The notes: generated from the sequence alone by a model not told the origin. Positions 16,614-26,965 are shown, counted from the stretch's first letter. The stretch is DNA of 64,000 nt from Spirochaetaceae bacterium (GCA_031278215.1 JAITKV010000026.1:1-64000); one strand, 5' to 3'. Program-made: numbers and translations.

Positions 16614-18692
16614 ATGATTTTAGACAAATCTACAGCTGCCGCGATGTCTTTTCCGGGTTTTTACATGGCCCTGGGGGCTTTTTTTGTCTTTACCCTTATT
16701 CCTTACCCGGCCTTTTCCAGGGGTTCCCGGGATCAGGGGCAAAGAAAGCTTTCTCCCCTGGAGGCCTACTATGCCGGCAGGGTAGAGGCGGCGGCTGAAG
16801 GTTTTGGGGGGGGCCGGAACAGGCTGGAGGACAGAACCCAGTTGGTGGTGATCCATTGGGAATTGGGAGAAATGATCAAGGCTGCGGAACTGCTGGAAGA
16901 TTTGCTTAAAACCGCCGGTTTAAAACCCCACGAGCGGGAAGAACTGCAGCTACAGCTGTTTTATACGTACTGCCTTTTAAACAACTATGCCCGGGCCGTT
17001 CCCCTGCGGAATGCGGCGGAAAGGGCGGTCCAGGGGGCCGACGACCGCAGCAAGGCGGAATTTTATTTTTACGCCGCCATGACCTACCATGAGACGGGAA
17101 ACCCCGAACGGGCCATAGAGCTTTACAAAAAAAGCCTGGATATTAATAAATGGCGGCCCATAGGCTGGTACAGGCTGGGGCTTCTGCTTAAGGACAAGGA
17201 CCCCCGGGAAGGGGAAAAATGCCTGCAAAGCTGCTGGGATCAGGATCCGTCATTTACCGAAGTACTTCTTCCGCTGGCCCGGCTTCTTATGGCCCGGCAG
17301 GAATGGCGAAGGGCCCGGGACTACCTTGTGGCGGCCAATGCACGGCTCCCCGGAAACCGGGAAATCAGCAGGGCCTTGGCGGAAGCCCGGGAACATGCCC
17401 CCGGCGCCGGCGCCGGGGACGGCCTCTCTCTTATCCGCCGGGAGATCAGGGCCAATCCCCCTAAGGTTAAGCCGGCGCCCCCCATGCCCCGGGAAGGAAT
17501 CATCCGTATAGGGTTGATTGAACGGCGGACCCTGGTTTCGGTTAAGGCCGGGGGCGGTTTTACGATAAACCTGGCGGGGAACCGCAGTTCCTTGTACACC
17601 GGGACCGCCAGGGAACAGTTCTGGGTGGAATGGACCAAGGGCGCCGGAAATGGAACCTTGACTGTCCGGGACAAGAATAACAAGACCCTGATCCGTACTT
17701 CCGTAGCCCTGGCGTATGAACTTCAGAGCGCCGAAGACACTTCCATTGTGGCGGGGGTGGTAAACGGCGCTCCGGGAACCAACAGAACCTACCGGGGCGC
17801 CTTGGAATTCCGGCCCACCCCAAACGGCATGACGGTGGTTAATATAGTTCCCATGGAAGAATACCTTTATGCGGTTATCCCTTCGGAAATGCCCCACAGC
17901 TGGCCTGCGGAGGCCCTAAAGGCCCAAACAATCGCGGCCCGGTCTTACAGTATTGCCAACCGGAATCAGTTTGCGGACCGGGGATTCGATCTTTTTGGAA
18001 CCCCCCATTCTATGGCCTACCACGGGGTAGGATCGGAAAATAAAAAAACCACCGACGCGGTGGATATTACCCGGGGAATGATCCTGATGGGGGGAAGGCA
18101 GCCCCTAAAGGCGTATTTTTCCGCAAACCACGGCGGTTACAGCGAAGACAGCATGACCATGTGGGGCTACGATGCGTATATGCAGGCGGTACCGGACAAG
18201 CTAATTCCCCTGCGGGCGGGCTTTCTTCCCCTGGACGATCTATACCGCTGGATTCGGGATACGCCCCGTTCCTATTCGATTGTTCCCCGGTATTCCTATG
18301 TTTCCGCCTACCGTTGGGAAAAATGGGTTACTCCCGCGGAAATACGGCGGCGGCTTTCTAAAGATCCGGGGGAAATCACCCAGATTATCAGCCGGGGCCG
18401 GGGTATATCGGGGCGGATTACCGCCCTGGAGGTTCGGGGTTCCAAGGAGCCGGTGATGGTTGAGGGGGATGCTATTTGGAACGCCATGGGAGGCCTGCGG
18501 TCGAGTCTTTTTACCATCCGGTATAAGCTTGCCCGGAACGGCCAGGTGGAGTACTTTGTCTTCCAGGGGGCCGGTTACGGCCACGGCATAGGACTGGATC
18601 AGCACGGCGCCGCGGGTATGGCCAGCGCGGGTTTTGCGGCGGAAGAAATACTTCGGCATTATTATCCCCGGGCGATTATGAGCCGGATGTAA
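16614..18692 (+). CDS. SpoIID/LytB-domain protein with N-terminal TPR region
   Basis: 692 aa. A hydrophobic signal (GFYMALGAFFVFTLIPYPAF) with the likely cleavage near residue 35 indicates export. Residues about 55-270 are TPR-like helical repeats (AEFYFYAAMTYHETGNPERA). A linker precedes the SpoIID domain (about 395-690) with its conserved VPMEEYLYAVIPSEMPHSW, LKAQTIAARSYSIAN and GYGHGIGLDQHGAAGMA blocks. SpoIID proteins are lytic transglycosylases that cut denuded peptidoglycan; here a periplasmic cell-wall role is likely. The start could also be ATG 16644. No ribosome site is obvious at either. Its 3' end overlaps smc by 17 nt, tail to tail. Confidence 0.87.
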   Translation: MILDKSTAAAMSFPGFYMALGAFFVFTLIPYPAFSRGSRDQGQRKLSPLEAYYAGRVEAAAEGFGGGRNRLEDRTQLVVIHWELGEMIKAAELLEDLLKTAGLKPHEREELQLQLFYTYCLLNNYARAVPLRNAAERAVQGADDRSKAEFYFYAAMTYHETGNPERAIELYKKSLDINKWRPIGWYRLGLLLKDKDPREGEKCLQSCWDQDPSFTEVLLPLARLLMARQEWRRARDYLVAANARLPGNREISRALAEAREHAPGAGAGDGLSLIRREIRANPPKVKPAPPMPREGIIRIGLIERRTLVSVKAGGGFTINLAGNRSSLYTGTAREQFWVEWTKGAGNGTLTVRDKNNKTLIRTSVALAYELQSAEDTSIVAGVVNGAPGTNRTYRGALEFRPTPNGMTVVNIVPMEEYLYAVIPSEMPHSWPAEALKAQTIAARSYSIANRNQFADRGFDLFGTPHSMAYHGVGSENKKTTDAVDITRGMILMGGRQPLKAYFSANHGGYSEDSMTMWGYDAYMQAVPDKLIPLRAGFLPLDDLYRWIRDTPRSYSIVPRYSYVSAYRWEKWVTPAEIRRRLSKDPGEITQIISRGRGISGRITALEVRGSKEPVMVEGDAIWNAMGGLRSSLFTIRYKLARNGQVEYFVFQGAGYGHGIGLDQHGAAGMASAGFAAEEILRHYYPRAIMSRM

Positions 18693-21557
18693 TTTTTCCC
18701 TTTCGGATAGGCCGCAGGTCTGCCTCGCTTACCTTGGCGGGATCCGTTACCCCCAGGGGCAGTTCCCAGCCTTCTTCTTTTTCCACTTCTTCTTCTATAA
18801 AGGGCTCTTCCCGAAACCCGTCCATGGCGGCGGCCTCTTCGTGTTCCAGACGGACCGAAACCAGTTTGGTAATTCCCGATTCTTCCATAGTTACCCCCAA
18901 GAGGGTTTGGGCGCCGGTAACGGTTTTTTTGTTGTGGGTAATTACAATAAATTGGCTTATGTTTCCAAATTCCCGCAAAAGGTGAACAAAGCGGGTTACG
19001 TTGTTTTCGTCCAGCGCCGCGTCAATTTCGTCCAAAAGACAAAAGGGCGAAGGCTTTACCATATATGTAGCAAAGAGCAGGGCTACGGCGGTCATGGATT
19101 TTTCGCCCCCCGAAAGGAGGGTAATGTTTTCCATTTTTTTCCCCGGCGGCTGGGCAAATATTTCAATTCCCGATTCCAATATATGGGCGGGGTCCGCCAG
19201 GCGCAGTTCCGCCCGGCCGCCTCCAAAAAGACGGCGGAACATATTGTGAAAATTCTTTTTAATCTTATTGTAGGTGGCAAGAAATAATTCCGAAGATTCG
19301 GTTCTGATTTCTGCGGTCATGGCTTCCAGATCCGACCGGGCCTTTCCCAGGTCTTCCAGTTGGCCGGAAAGGAATTCAAACCGCTCCTTGGTTTCGATAA
19401 ATTCTTCCGGCGCCATAAGGTTTACCGACCCCAGATCCCGAAGATTTCCCTTGGACCGGGAAAGTTTTTCCCGCAGTTCCGAGGGGTGAACGGTTATGGT
19501 AAATATCCGGTTTTCAAATTCCGAAAGATCCCGGGAATGGGTTTCCCGAAAGTTGTCTTGGATGTTTTTAATTTCCGTTTCGGTCTGAACCAGATCCAGA
19601 TGGATTTTTTCCAGCGATTCCTGAAGCCGGGCCAAATCGGCGCTGCGTTTTTTAAGGGTTTCCTGTTTTCCCGCGACGTCCCCATTTTTCGCCGTAATGT
19701 CCTTTTCCAGTTTTTGTAATTCTGCGTTATAGTCCAGGCCCTTTTTTTCTATGTCGCTAATTGCCGTTTCGTTTTCAAAAATCCTCTGCGCCAGTTCTTC
19801 CAGCCGCTTCCGGTCAAAGCCTACTTCTTCCTGGATCTGTTTTAAAAGCCCCTCTTGTCCCGCCAGTTCCCGGCGGAGCAGCCGGGCCTGTTCTTCCGCG
19901 GCCTTGGCCTGGGTGTCCATCCTAACCCGGTTAAGCCGCAGTTCTTCCAGGGTTGCCCGGTATTGGTTGATCTTGCCGGAAAGTTCCTCGTTATCCCGGC
20001 GCAGGGCGGCAATATGCTCCCGCCGTTCCAGGGTCTTTTCTGCGGCGGCCCGGATTTGCCCGTCCAGTTCCCGCTTTCGGGTAATAATTCCCTGGGGGGC
20101 CAAAAATTCATCAATGAAAGCGGGGATGGTTTTACGGTACTGTTCAAAGAGTTCTATGGCCTTTTTTGCCAGGCCCCGGACCTCCGCCGGATTTTGCGGC
20201 CCGGCATCCGCTTCAAACCGGTCCAGCAGTTCTTTAAGCCGGGTTAGGGTTTCTCTTAGGGCGGCCTCGGCGCCGTGCCGCTTCTGGGCGGAATAGCCTG
20301 CGTCCTTTAGGCCCGCGTCCAGGGCGCTTACAATGTCGTCGGTGATGGCTTCCAGATCCTTTTCCAGCCCGGTCTTTTGGGCGTCCAAATCCCGAATTTC
20401 CCCTTCCTTTTCCCGGACCAGCGCGTCGTTTTCTATAATCCGGGAAGAGGCCAGCCCGATGGTTTCTTCAAAGGAAGCGATGTTTGTTTCAATATCCGCC
20501 ACCTGCTTAAGAAGGGTTTTTATTTCCAGTTCCTGCCCCGCCGCGTCGCGGTTTAATTCTTCGATTTTGGCCGCCGCGGCCCGGCCCCGCTCTTCGTTCT
20601 GGCCTACCTTAAGCTTGTATTGGGCGCTCTGTTCGGAAAGAAGCCGGCCTTCCTTTTCCCGGGCGTTTTTTCCACCGCCAGGCCGTAAATATTTTTTTGG
20701 TATTCGACAAGCTTTTCTTCCAGAAAATTAACCGCATCCAGGTTTTCTTCCAGGGACCGGGAAATTTCGTCCATCTCCGTCTTAAGGGTATCCCGCCGGC
20801 TTTGGTATTTGTGCAGTTCTTCGTCCCGGCCGGTTTTTTCGTACCGGAACTGCTTAAGCCGTAGAAGCTGGATGTCCAGCTCCAACTGAAAAATTTCGTC
20901 CCGCAGGGTCCGGTACTTTAGGGTTTTTTCCGACTGGTGCTTAAGGGAATCGTAGGACCGTTTAACTTCCCCCAGGATGCTTTCGGCCTGCCGCATGTTT
21001 TCTTCGGTCTTTTCCAGCTTTCGTTCCGCTTCGGCGGTGCGAATTTTGTACCGGGTAATTCCCGCCGCTTCTTCAAACAGGTAACGCCGCTCTTCGGGCT
21101 TGTTGGAAAGGATCTGGTCGATTTTACCCTGCTCCATTACCGAGTAAGCGGCCTTGCCAACCCCGGTATCCCAGAAAAGTTCCCGTATTTCTTTAAGCCG
21201 CACCTGGCGGCCATTGATGGAATATTCGCTTTCCCCGGAACGGTAAAGACGCCGCCGGATTTCGACTTCCGGCTGGTCTAGGGGTAAAAGCCCGTTATCG
21301 TTGGCCAAGGTTAGGGTTACTTCCGCCACATTAAGGGCCTTGCGGTTTTCGGCGCCGTTAAAGATAACGTCTTCCATCTTTTCGGCCCGCAGGGTTTTGG
21401 CGGCCTGTTCCCCCAGTACCCATTTAACGGCGTCTACCACATTGGATTTACCGCAGCCGTTGGGACCTAAAAGGGCCGTAATGCCGTCGGCAAACTCAAT
21501 TTGGGTACGGTCCGCAAAGGACTTAAAGCCAAAGATATCAAGACGAGTAAGAAACAT
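18676..21557 (-). CDS. smc: SMC chromosome partition protein, reading frame broken at one homopolymer
   Basis: Two ORFs (20604-21557 and 18676-20502) are one gene. The N-terminal ORF has Walker A GPNGCGKSNVVDAVKWVLGE and runs into nonsense after GLAVEK. The second frame, read back without stops, continues exactly there as NAREKEGRLLSEQ. The switch point is a run of six A (T at 20666-20671 on the plus strand); a seventh A would restore one 960-residue protein. The C-terminal half has the ABC signature LLSGGEKSMTAVALLFA and Walker B PFCLLDEIDAALDENN. The centre is coiled coil with no recognisable SMC hinge. It compacts and segregates chromosomes. A sequencing error, slippage or true mutation are all possible; essentiality makes true loss least likely. 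Confidence 0.88.
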
Positions 21558-21629
21558 GGATTGACCCAGGATAGCATAAAACAGGGGCCATGGAAAGGGT
21601 TCTGCTTGTTTGCCAGGGCGGGCCGGATT

Positions 21630-22724
21630 CTACTGGTACATAATCAGGTAGGGCCGGGGGTTTAGTTCGATAACTTCCGCAGGACTTAAAAGGGGGTCGT
21701 CATAGCCCGCGCCGGGTATATCGAAGTTATAAAAGAGTTTAAAACCCTTAATGGGCATGTTTTTTGCCTGGGCATTGTACGCGTAGGTATTGCGTTTAAG
21801 GGCAGGGCTTCCAAAGCCGTCGCTACAGTGAATTAGGATCACCTGTTTGTAGCCGGTGCGGACTTCGCTTCTGTTTTTGATCATCCGGTGGTCAAACTGG
21901 TGTATCACCAGCATCCGCTCTCCCCCTAGGCGGTACTTTTCCAGGTATGCGGACATTGCCGCCTGGACTTCGTTGATTTCCTGGGCGGTAATACTGCCTA
22001 TGATGCGCATGGGCTTGTCGGTATGCCATTCCGGATCCAGGGCAAGGTGTACATTGGGGTAATGGAGGTAGGGCAGCATCGTCTTAAGGGCGTCCAGGGG
22101 TTCGTAGCGGCCGATCTGGTGATCAATAAAGATCAGCATGTCGTGTTCCAGGGCAAAGCGTATGTACGTCTGAAGCACCGCATCGGAGATATAGCCGATT
22201 TCCCCTCTGGGCTGGGCGGTTCCGTAAATGATGTACAGGGCCTTGCGTATTCCCCGTTTGCCGTTGACGGCGTTATACTCCGCCGCCAGCGTGTTAAGGC
22301 GGGTATTAAGGTCCGCCATGTTGTAGCGGCCCAGGATCCCCATGTTTACGGAAAGCGGATGGCCGTAAAAGGCAATAATATCGGTATTAAGAAAAAGGGG
22401 CCGTTTAAGGCTTTGGGTCTGGGAATGGATTTCAAGTTCCGTAGCCGCCCAATAGGGCCGTCCTGCTTCCCGGAGTATCCATTCATTGTAATGGGCGGTA
22501 AAATAAATCAGCGGAAAGGGGTAAGAGCCTTCCGTGGCGGGAGGGTCTTTTGTCCCCCCCCCTGCGGCGCTGCCAAACAAAGAAAATTCCGCCGGGTTTA
22601 CGGCGCTGAGCAGAAAAAGAGAAATTCCGGCCCCCGTAACAAGCAGAAAAAATTTAAGATGGATTTTCCGAAAATTAAGGCTTTGAAAAAGCCGGCTTAC
22701 AATGGTTTTACAGAAACGGATCAT
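21630..22724 (-). CDS. Membrane-anchored extracytoplasmic protein of unknown function, TIM-barrel-like
   Basis: 364 aa from ATG 22724 (GGAG just upstream); the ORF-track start adds 12 residues overlapping the divergent gene. A hydrophobic segment near residues 24-42 (FFLLVTGAGISLFLLSAV) acts as signal anchor. The rest alternates beta strands and helices with DMLIFIDHQIGRY, HLALDPEWHTDK and TAQEINEVQAAM, a pattern like enzymes of the (beta/alpha)8 class. Acidic residues at strand ends (FIDHQ, LDPEW) could be catalytic. I recognise no named family, so it is left as hypothetical. Confidence 0.6.
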   Translation of the reverse strand: MIRFCKTIVSRLFQSLNFRKIHLKFFLLVTGAGISLFLLSAVNPAEFSLFGSAAGGGTKDPPATEGSYPFPLIYFTAHYNEWILREAGRPYWAATELEIHSQTQSLKRPLFLNTDIIAFYGHPLSVNMGILGRYNMADLNTRLNTLAAEYNAVNGKRGIRKALYIIYGTAQPRGEIGYISDAVLQTYIRFALEHDMLIFIDHQIGRYEPLDALKTMLPYLHYPNVHLALDPEWHTDKPMRIIGSITAQEINEVQAAMSAYLEKYRLGGERMLVIHQFDHRMIKNRSEVRTGYKQVILIHCSDGFGSPALKRNTYAYNAQAKNMPIKGFKLFYNFDIPGAGYDDPLLSPAEVIELNPRPYLIMYQ

Positions 22725-22782
22725 TCTCCATTGACTATCGGCACAATAGCGGCGGACCATGATAATAGAGTATTATGGCGGT

Positions 22783-23625
22783 ATGAACCAGGATCAGGTA
22801 AAAGAGGCCCTTCTTGCACTTGCCCAAGCCCCCATGGAATTTTCCGTGATTTTTTCGGGAAAAAAAAGCAATAAGGTAAACGGGCTTTACAAGGCCGAGA
22901 CCAGAGAGATCCTTCTTCATAACCGTAACTTTTCCGGCGACCGCGGCGGGGTAAACCTGCTGTTATATACGGCGATCCATGAATATGCCCACCACCTCCA
23001 CGCCTGTTCCCGGGGCGGGACCCTTTCGTCCCGGGCCCATACGGCGGAATTTTGGGCGATTTTCCATGAACTTTTAGGACGGGCGGAAAAAAAGCGGATT
23101 TATCGCAATGTGTTTCTTGATTCCCCGGAACTGTCCAAACTAACCGTTCTTATCCGGGAAAAATTTCTGGAAAAGAACGGAACCCTGGTTAAGGAACTGG
23201 GAAAGTATCTTTTGCGGGCCTATGAACTTTGCGGAGAAATCGACGGCCGCTTTGAAGATTATGTAGACCGGATACTCCGCATTCCTAAATTGGCCGCCCA
23301 GACGGCCATGAAGATGTACCGGTACGATCTTGATCCCAGGGTAGGGGCCGATAATATGCGGTACCTTACGGGGATTAGAAATGAAGAGGATCGTTCCGGC
23401 GCCGAACAGGCCCTGCTGGGCGGTAAAAGCCCCGATTCGGTTAAAATCGCCCTGCGAAACCGGACTTCGGCGGTTCCCTGGACGGCCCCCCTTCCGGAAC
23501 AGGAAGACCGGCGGACACGGCTGGAAAAGGAAAGGCTTCGGCTGGAAAAAACCATAGCCTCTTTAAACCGGCGCCTTGGGGAAATAGAAGAGGAACTTGG
23601 CCATATCGAAGATAAGCCCGTTTAA
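22783..23625 (+). CDS. Putative zinc metallopeptidase-like protein with C-terminal coiled coil
   Basis: 280 aa from ATG 22783. A HExxH zinc motif (AIHEYAHHLHA, about residues 68-78) is surrounded by SprT/M78-like helical sequence. The last 35 residues form a heptad-rich coiled coil (KERLRLEKTIASLNRRLGEIEEE). There is no signal peptide, so it is cytoplasmic. A TATTAT hexamer ends 6 nt before the ATG and no ribosome site is obvious, matching the leaderless pattern seen elsewhere in the window. The ORF-track start at 22759 would overlap the divergent gene. Substrate unknown. Confidence 0.65.
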   Translation: MNQDQVKEALLALAQAPMEFSVIFSGKKSNKVNGLYKAETREILLHNRNFSGDRGGVNLLLYTAIHEYAHHLHACSRGGTLSSRAHTAEFWAIFHELLGRAEKKRIYRNVFLDSPELSKLTVLIREKFLEKNGTLVKELGKYLLRAYELCGEIDGRFEDYVDRILRIPKLAAQTAMKMYRYDLDPRVGADNMRYLTGIRNEEDRSGAEQALLGGKSPDSVKIALRNRTSAVPWTAPLPEQEDRRTRLEKERLRLEKTIASLNRRLGEIEEELGHIEDKPV

Positions 23626-23688
23626 GGGAAGCTTCTTCGGGATAAATTTTCTCTATTCAACGGGCCCTTCCCGCCGTATACTGGAGCA

Positions 23689-24597
23689 GTGAACCTTATC
23701 CTCTTTGAATCTGATGAACTGCGCGCCGCGGAAAATGGCGGGGAAGCCGCCGCGGAGAATGCCGGTGAAACCGCCGCGGAAAATGGCGGTGGAACCGCCG
23801 CGGAGACCCTTCGGTTTGACGGAACCCTTTCCCGGCGGGACCCGCGGGCGGAGCACTTGCTTAAGGTGCTGCGGAAAAAAGAGGGCCAGGGCTTTGACGC
23901 GGGTCTTATGGGGGGAAGCCTGGGAAGGGGGGCCATCAAAAAAATAAACCTTCGGGGGATCGAGTTTTCTCTTACGCTGGAGGCCGAACCGCCGCCCCGC
24001 ATTCCCCTGCGGCTTGGGGTGGGCTTTCCCCGGCCCATACAGCTTAGACGGCTGCTTAGGGATTGCGCTACCCTGGGGCTTCTGGCGGTGGATCTTATCT
24101 GCACCGAGTTGGGAGAAAAAAGCTACCGGGATACAAAGTTACTGGATGACGGCGGCGCCAGATCGGCCCTCCTTGAAGGGATCGCCCAGGCCCGGGACAC
24201 CCGGCTTCCGGCCGTGGCGGTGTACCCCGGCCTTGACGACTGGCTTTCCCGGCAGCCCTGGGAATCCGATCCGGCCGTAACCGGGCAGGCCGCGGCGCTG
24301 GATGCGGCGCTGGATGCGGCGCCGGATGCACCGGGGAACTTACGCCCGGCCGGACCGCTTTTGGCGGTCGCGGACAATCTACGGCCCCGGGGAAGTTTTG
24401 CCGGCCTTGGTCCGGTACAGACCGGAGCGGTGCTTGCGGTGGGTTCGGAGCGGGGCTGGTCAAGCCGGGAGCGGGAATCGCTGGAAAGGACGGGGTTTCT
24501 GCGGCTTTCCCTGGGGCCCCGGGCGCTTCGTACCGAAACGGCCTGTGTCGCGGCGGTAATTCTGCTAATGGAAAAAATGGGCGCGCTGGGGTGTTGA
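23689..24597 (+). CDS. rsmE: 16S rRNA (uracil-1498-N3)-methyltransferase with low-complexity insertions
   Basis: 302 aa from GTG 23689, which gives MNLILFESDEL. The fold is the SPOUT type: an N-terminal PUA-like domain (RAEHLLKVLRKKEGQGFDAG) and a knotted C-terminal domain with AVGSERGWSSRERESLERTG and LRLSLGPRALRTETACVAAV, which bind S-adenosylmethionine. RsmE normally has about 240-250 residues. The excess comes from an Ala/Glu/Gly repeat insert near 14-40 and an ALDAALDAAPDAP repeat near 204-216, both encoded by tandem DNA repeats and placed in surface loops. TATACT lies 6 nt before the GTG. Confidence 0.87.
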   Translation: MNLILFESDELRAAENGGEAAAENAGETAAENGGGTAAETLRFDGTLSRRDPRAEHLLKVLRKKEGQGFDAGLMGGSLGRGAIKKINLRGIEFSLTLEAEPPPRIPLRLGVGFPRPIQLRRLLRDCATLGLLAVDLICTELGEKSYRDTKLLDDGGARSALLEGIAQARDTRLPAVAVYPGLDDWLSRQPWESDPAVTGQAAALDAALDAAPDAPGNLRPAGPLLAVADNLRPRGSFAGLGPVQTGAVLAVGSERGWSSRERESLERTGFLRLSLGPRALRTETACVAAVILLMEKMGALGC

Positions 24598-24616
24598 TTC
24601 GCAAGCGGGGGTCATA

Positions 24617-24641
24617 CCCAGGGGCTTGCCCCTGGGGTTTT
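24617..24641 (+). terminator. Terminator after rsmE
   Basis: CCCAGGGG (24617-24624) pairs with CCCCTGGG (24629-24636) around a CTTG loop, followed by GTTTTC. It lies 20 nt after the rsmE stop and separates it from the convergent sensor gene. Confidence 0.7.
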
Positions 24642-24680
24642 CATTAAAAGAAGCAAGAGGCCCCGGATTTCATGCGATAT

Positions 24681-26780
24681 TTACGTCGACGCCGATTTGT
24701 CCAGTTGGGTAATCATTTTCATTGACGTTTCAAGATCGTGGGTTTTGCTCATCATGTTATGATACCCTTCTTTTATTGCCTCGGCGTTTTCCCGCAGAAG
24801 GACCAGGGCGGCGGTGATTTCCCGGCTTCCAATGGATAATTCCCCCAGGCTGTTAATAAGTTCCGTCATGGTATTGGCAAAGCCGTTTATCTCTTCTGCC
24901 ATGGTGGTGATCAAGGTGTCGGTGGCGGAGGAACGGGAGGTGGTTTCCTTTATGCCGTTGATGATATCCGTTAGGGTATGCCCGATATGCCGGGAATTTT
25001 CCCGGGTTGTCTCGGAAAGGCGGCGGATTTCTCCGGCCACCACCGCAAAGCCCCGGCCCGCATCCCCGGCGTGGGCCGCTTCGATGGCCGCATTCATCGA
25101 CAAAAGATTTGTGTTGGCGGCAATGCCGCTGATTACCTTTATGGTGGAACCAACCCCCTCAACGCCCTTGGAAATGCTTCCCACCGCTTCGATGGTTTCG
25201 CGCATGGACTCCCGGCCCTTGTTGACATTGGTTACCAGGTCCTCGATGGAAGATTGGCGCTTTTGGGCCATCATGGCGGTATTGTTAATGGTGGCTACCA
25301 TTTGTTCAATGGCGGCGGAAGATTCCTCGATGGCCGACGCCTGCCGCATGATCTGATCGTTAAGGTTGCTGATAAGGCCGTTAATGCTTTTCATAAAATC
25401 AAGGGATTTTTCGATTTGGAAGCCAAGGTTGTGATTAAGCTGATCGATGGTTTCCCGGTCTTCTTCGATAAGGGAAAGACCGTAGTGATGACAGTTTTGG
25501 GGCTGGTTAAGGCCGTTGAAAACGGCAATGGCCATGCCGTAACAGCTTCCGTAGCCGCAGGTATTACAGTCGTAGATATCTTCCGGGCCGTACTTTCGCA
25601 GGCTTTTATACACTTCCTTTAGTTCTTCGTCGTCCGGATTTCTTAATCCGTAATTTTCCGAAAGATCCCGGTAGGAACGGCTGTAAAGACCCCGTTTCCA
25701 ATACCGTGAAAGCACCCGGGTTACCTTTTTTTGATTCTTGGCCGTGGATTTTGATCCGCCGTATTTTTTCTCTACTTCGGCCCGGCGCTTCCAGATGGGG
25801 GCTTCCAGCTTGTCCATGGGCGTTTTGCTGTTTAGGGTGCCGGTTCCGCCGTTGCAGCCCTTTTCGCAGTTAAGGCAGTCCACCAGCAGGGGTAATTCTC
25901 CGGCCATGCCGCTGCCGGAATGTATGGTTTTTGCAACATCCGCCAAATAGGAGTAGATTGTATGGACCCCTTCGATTTTGCGGGTTACCCTGCCTATGCC
26001 GGGGCTGTCCCGCTCCGCGGTAATAAGAAGGCCGCCGGGCATGGAAAAGGTTACTGCCCGTTCCGCCGGCGGGTTGTCGTAGTCTTCGCCCTTAAACAAG
26101 GCAAGGTCTACTTTCTGCTGTTCCAAGTATTCATATAGGGCCTTGAAGGTAATGTTAAAATCCCCATGACCCGTTTCGTCAAATTCCCGCCTTTTAGCAA
26201 TACAGGGGGAAAGGGCGGCAATTTTGTAGTCCCTGTACTTGGGATAGTAGTTTCGGATCATTTTCATGATATGCAGCATGGGGCTGTCTGCCGGGGCAAG
26301 ATAGGGGAGCAGTTCCGGATGGTAAATTTCGATATACGTAACAATGGCAGGACAGGGCTGGGCTATGCAAAACGCCGGCTGCCGTTCTTTTATATGCTTC
26401 ATATACGAAAAAACGGTAAGCTCCGCGCCAAAGCTTACGTCAAAAACCGCCTTTACTCCCCGGGATTTTAGGTAGCTGTTCAGGTTAAGGTACTGGCCGG
26501 GAAAGTTGGAAGCTACCGCCGGGGCAACGATGGCGATTATTTTTTCTCCCCTCTCCAGGGCCGCAAAGAAGGCTTCGGAATCGTCCATAATAAGCCGGGC
26601 GTTATGGGTACAGGCCCGGACGCAGCTTCCGCAGCCTATGCAAAGACTATGATTCACCAAGATTTTCTGGCCCGCCCCGTTGTTACAGTATTTTACCGGA
26701 CACGCGGCTATGCAGGCCTGACAATTAACGCACTTTTCTTCATCAACCCTAATAACCGCCGTTAACTCATTTGCCTTCAT
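24681..26780 (-). CDS. [FeFe]-hydrogenase-like sensor fused to a chemotaxis (MCP) signalling domain
   Basis: 699 aa from ATG 26780 (GGGGG upstream). In order: a two-cluster ferredoxin domain (about 14-60; [12 protein letters not shown] and [12 protein letters not shown]); an H-cluster domain (80-320) keeping all four ligand cysteines in [22 protein letters not shown] and [11 protein letters not shown]; a further 4Fe-4S domain (about 400-432; CNTCGYGSC plus a distant Cys); and a cytoplasmic MCP domain (about 500-699) with the hairpin tip [20 protein letters not shown] that contacts CheA/CheW. There is no TM helix, so it is a soluble receptor. The proton-shuttle Cys of catalytic hydrogenases (TSCCP) is replaced by Pro, which argues for sensing, probably of H2 or redox state, rather than turnover. 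It stands alone, with no hydrogenase subunits or che genes nearby. Confidence 0.85.
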   Translation of the reverse strand: MKANELTAVIRVDEEKCVNCQACIAACPVKYCNNGAGQKILVNHSLCIGCGSCVRACTHNARLIMDDSEAFFAALERGEKIIAIVAPAVASNFPGQYLNLNSYLKSRGVKAVFDVSFGAELTVFSYMKHIKERQPAFCIAQPCPAIVTYIEIYHPELLPYLAPADSPMLHIMKMIRNYYPKYRDYKIAALSPCIAKRREFDETGHGDFNITFKALYEYLEQQKVDLALFKGEDYDNPPAERAVTFSMPGGLLITAERDSPGIGRVTRKIEGVHTIYSYLADVAKTIHSGSGMAGELPLLVDCLNCEKGCNGGTGTLNSKTPMDKLEAPIWKRRAEVEKKYGGSKSTAKNQKKVTRVLSRYWKRGLYSRSYRDLSENYGLRNPDDEELKEVYKSLRKYGPEDIYDCNTCGYGSCYGMAIAVFNGLNQPQNCHHYGLSLIEEDRETIDQLNHNLGFQIEKSLDFMKSINGLISNLNDQIMRQASAIEESSAAIEQMVATINNTAMMAQKRQSSIEDLVTNVNKGRESMRETIEAVGSISKGVEGVGSTIKVISGIAANTNLLSMNAAIEAAHAGDAGRGFAVVAGEIRRLSETTRENSRHIGHTLTDIINGIKETTSRSSATDTLITTMAEEINGFANTMTELINSLGELSIGSREITAALVLLRENAEAIKEGYHNMMSKTHDLETSMKMITQLDKSAST

Positions 26781-26965
26781 ACTTTGACACCCCCCTACAA
26801 AATGAGCGAAAACCACAAAATGAAGAACGGCCTTGCAGATGTTAATATTTTATCCTATTAAATTGATATGAGCAAGGGCTTTCTGCCGGTAATTTTTAGT
26901 TGCCGCAGGCGCGGACCGCTTGACCGCAAGGATATTTGGAGTATCGCGGAGTATATGAAAAATCC

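Noticed and set aside
24681-26780. Catalytic [FeFe] hydrogenase
   Set aside because: The proton-transfer Cys is lost, the loop motifs are divergent, and the protein is fused to a chemotaxis output without partner electron-transfer subunits.
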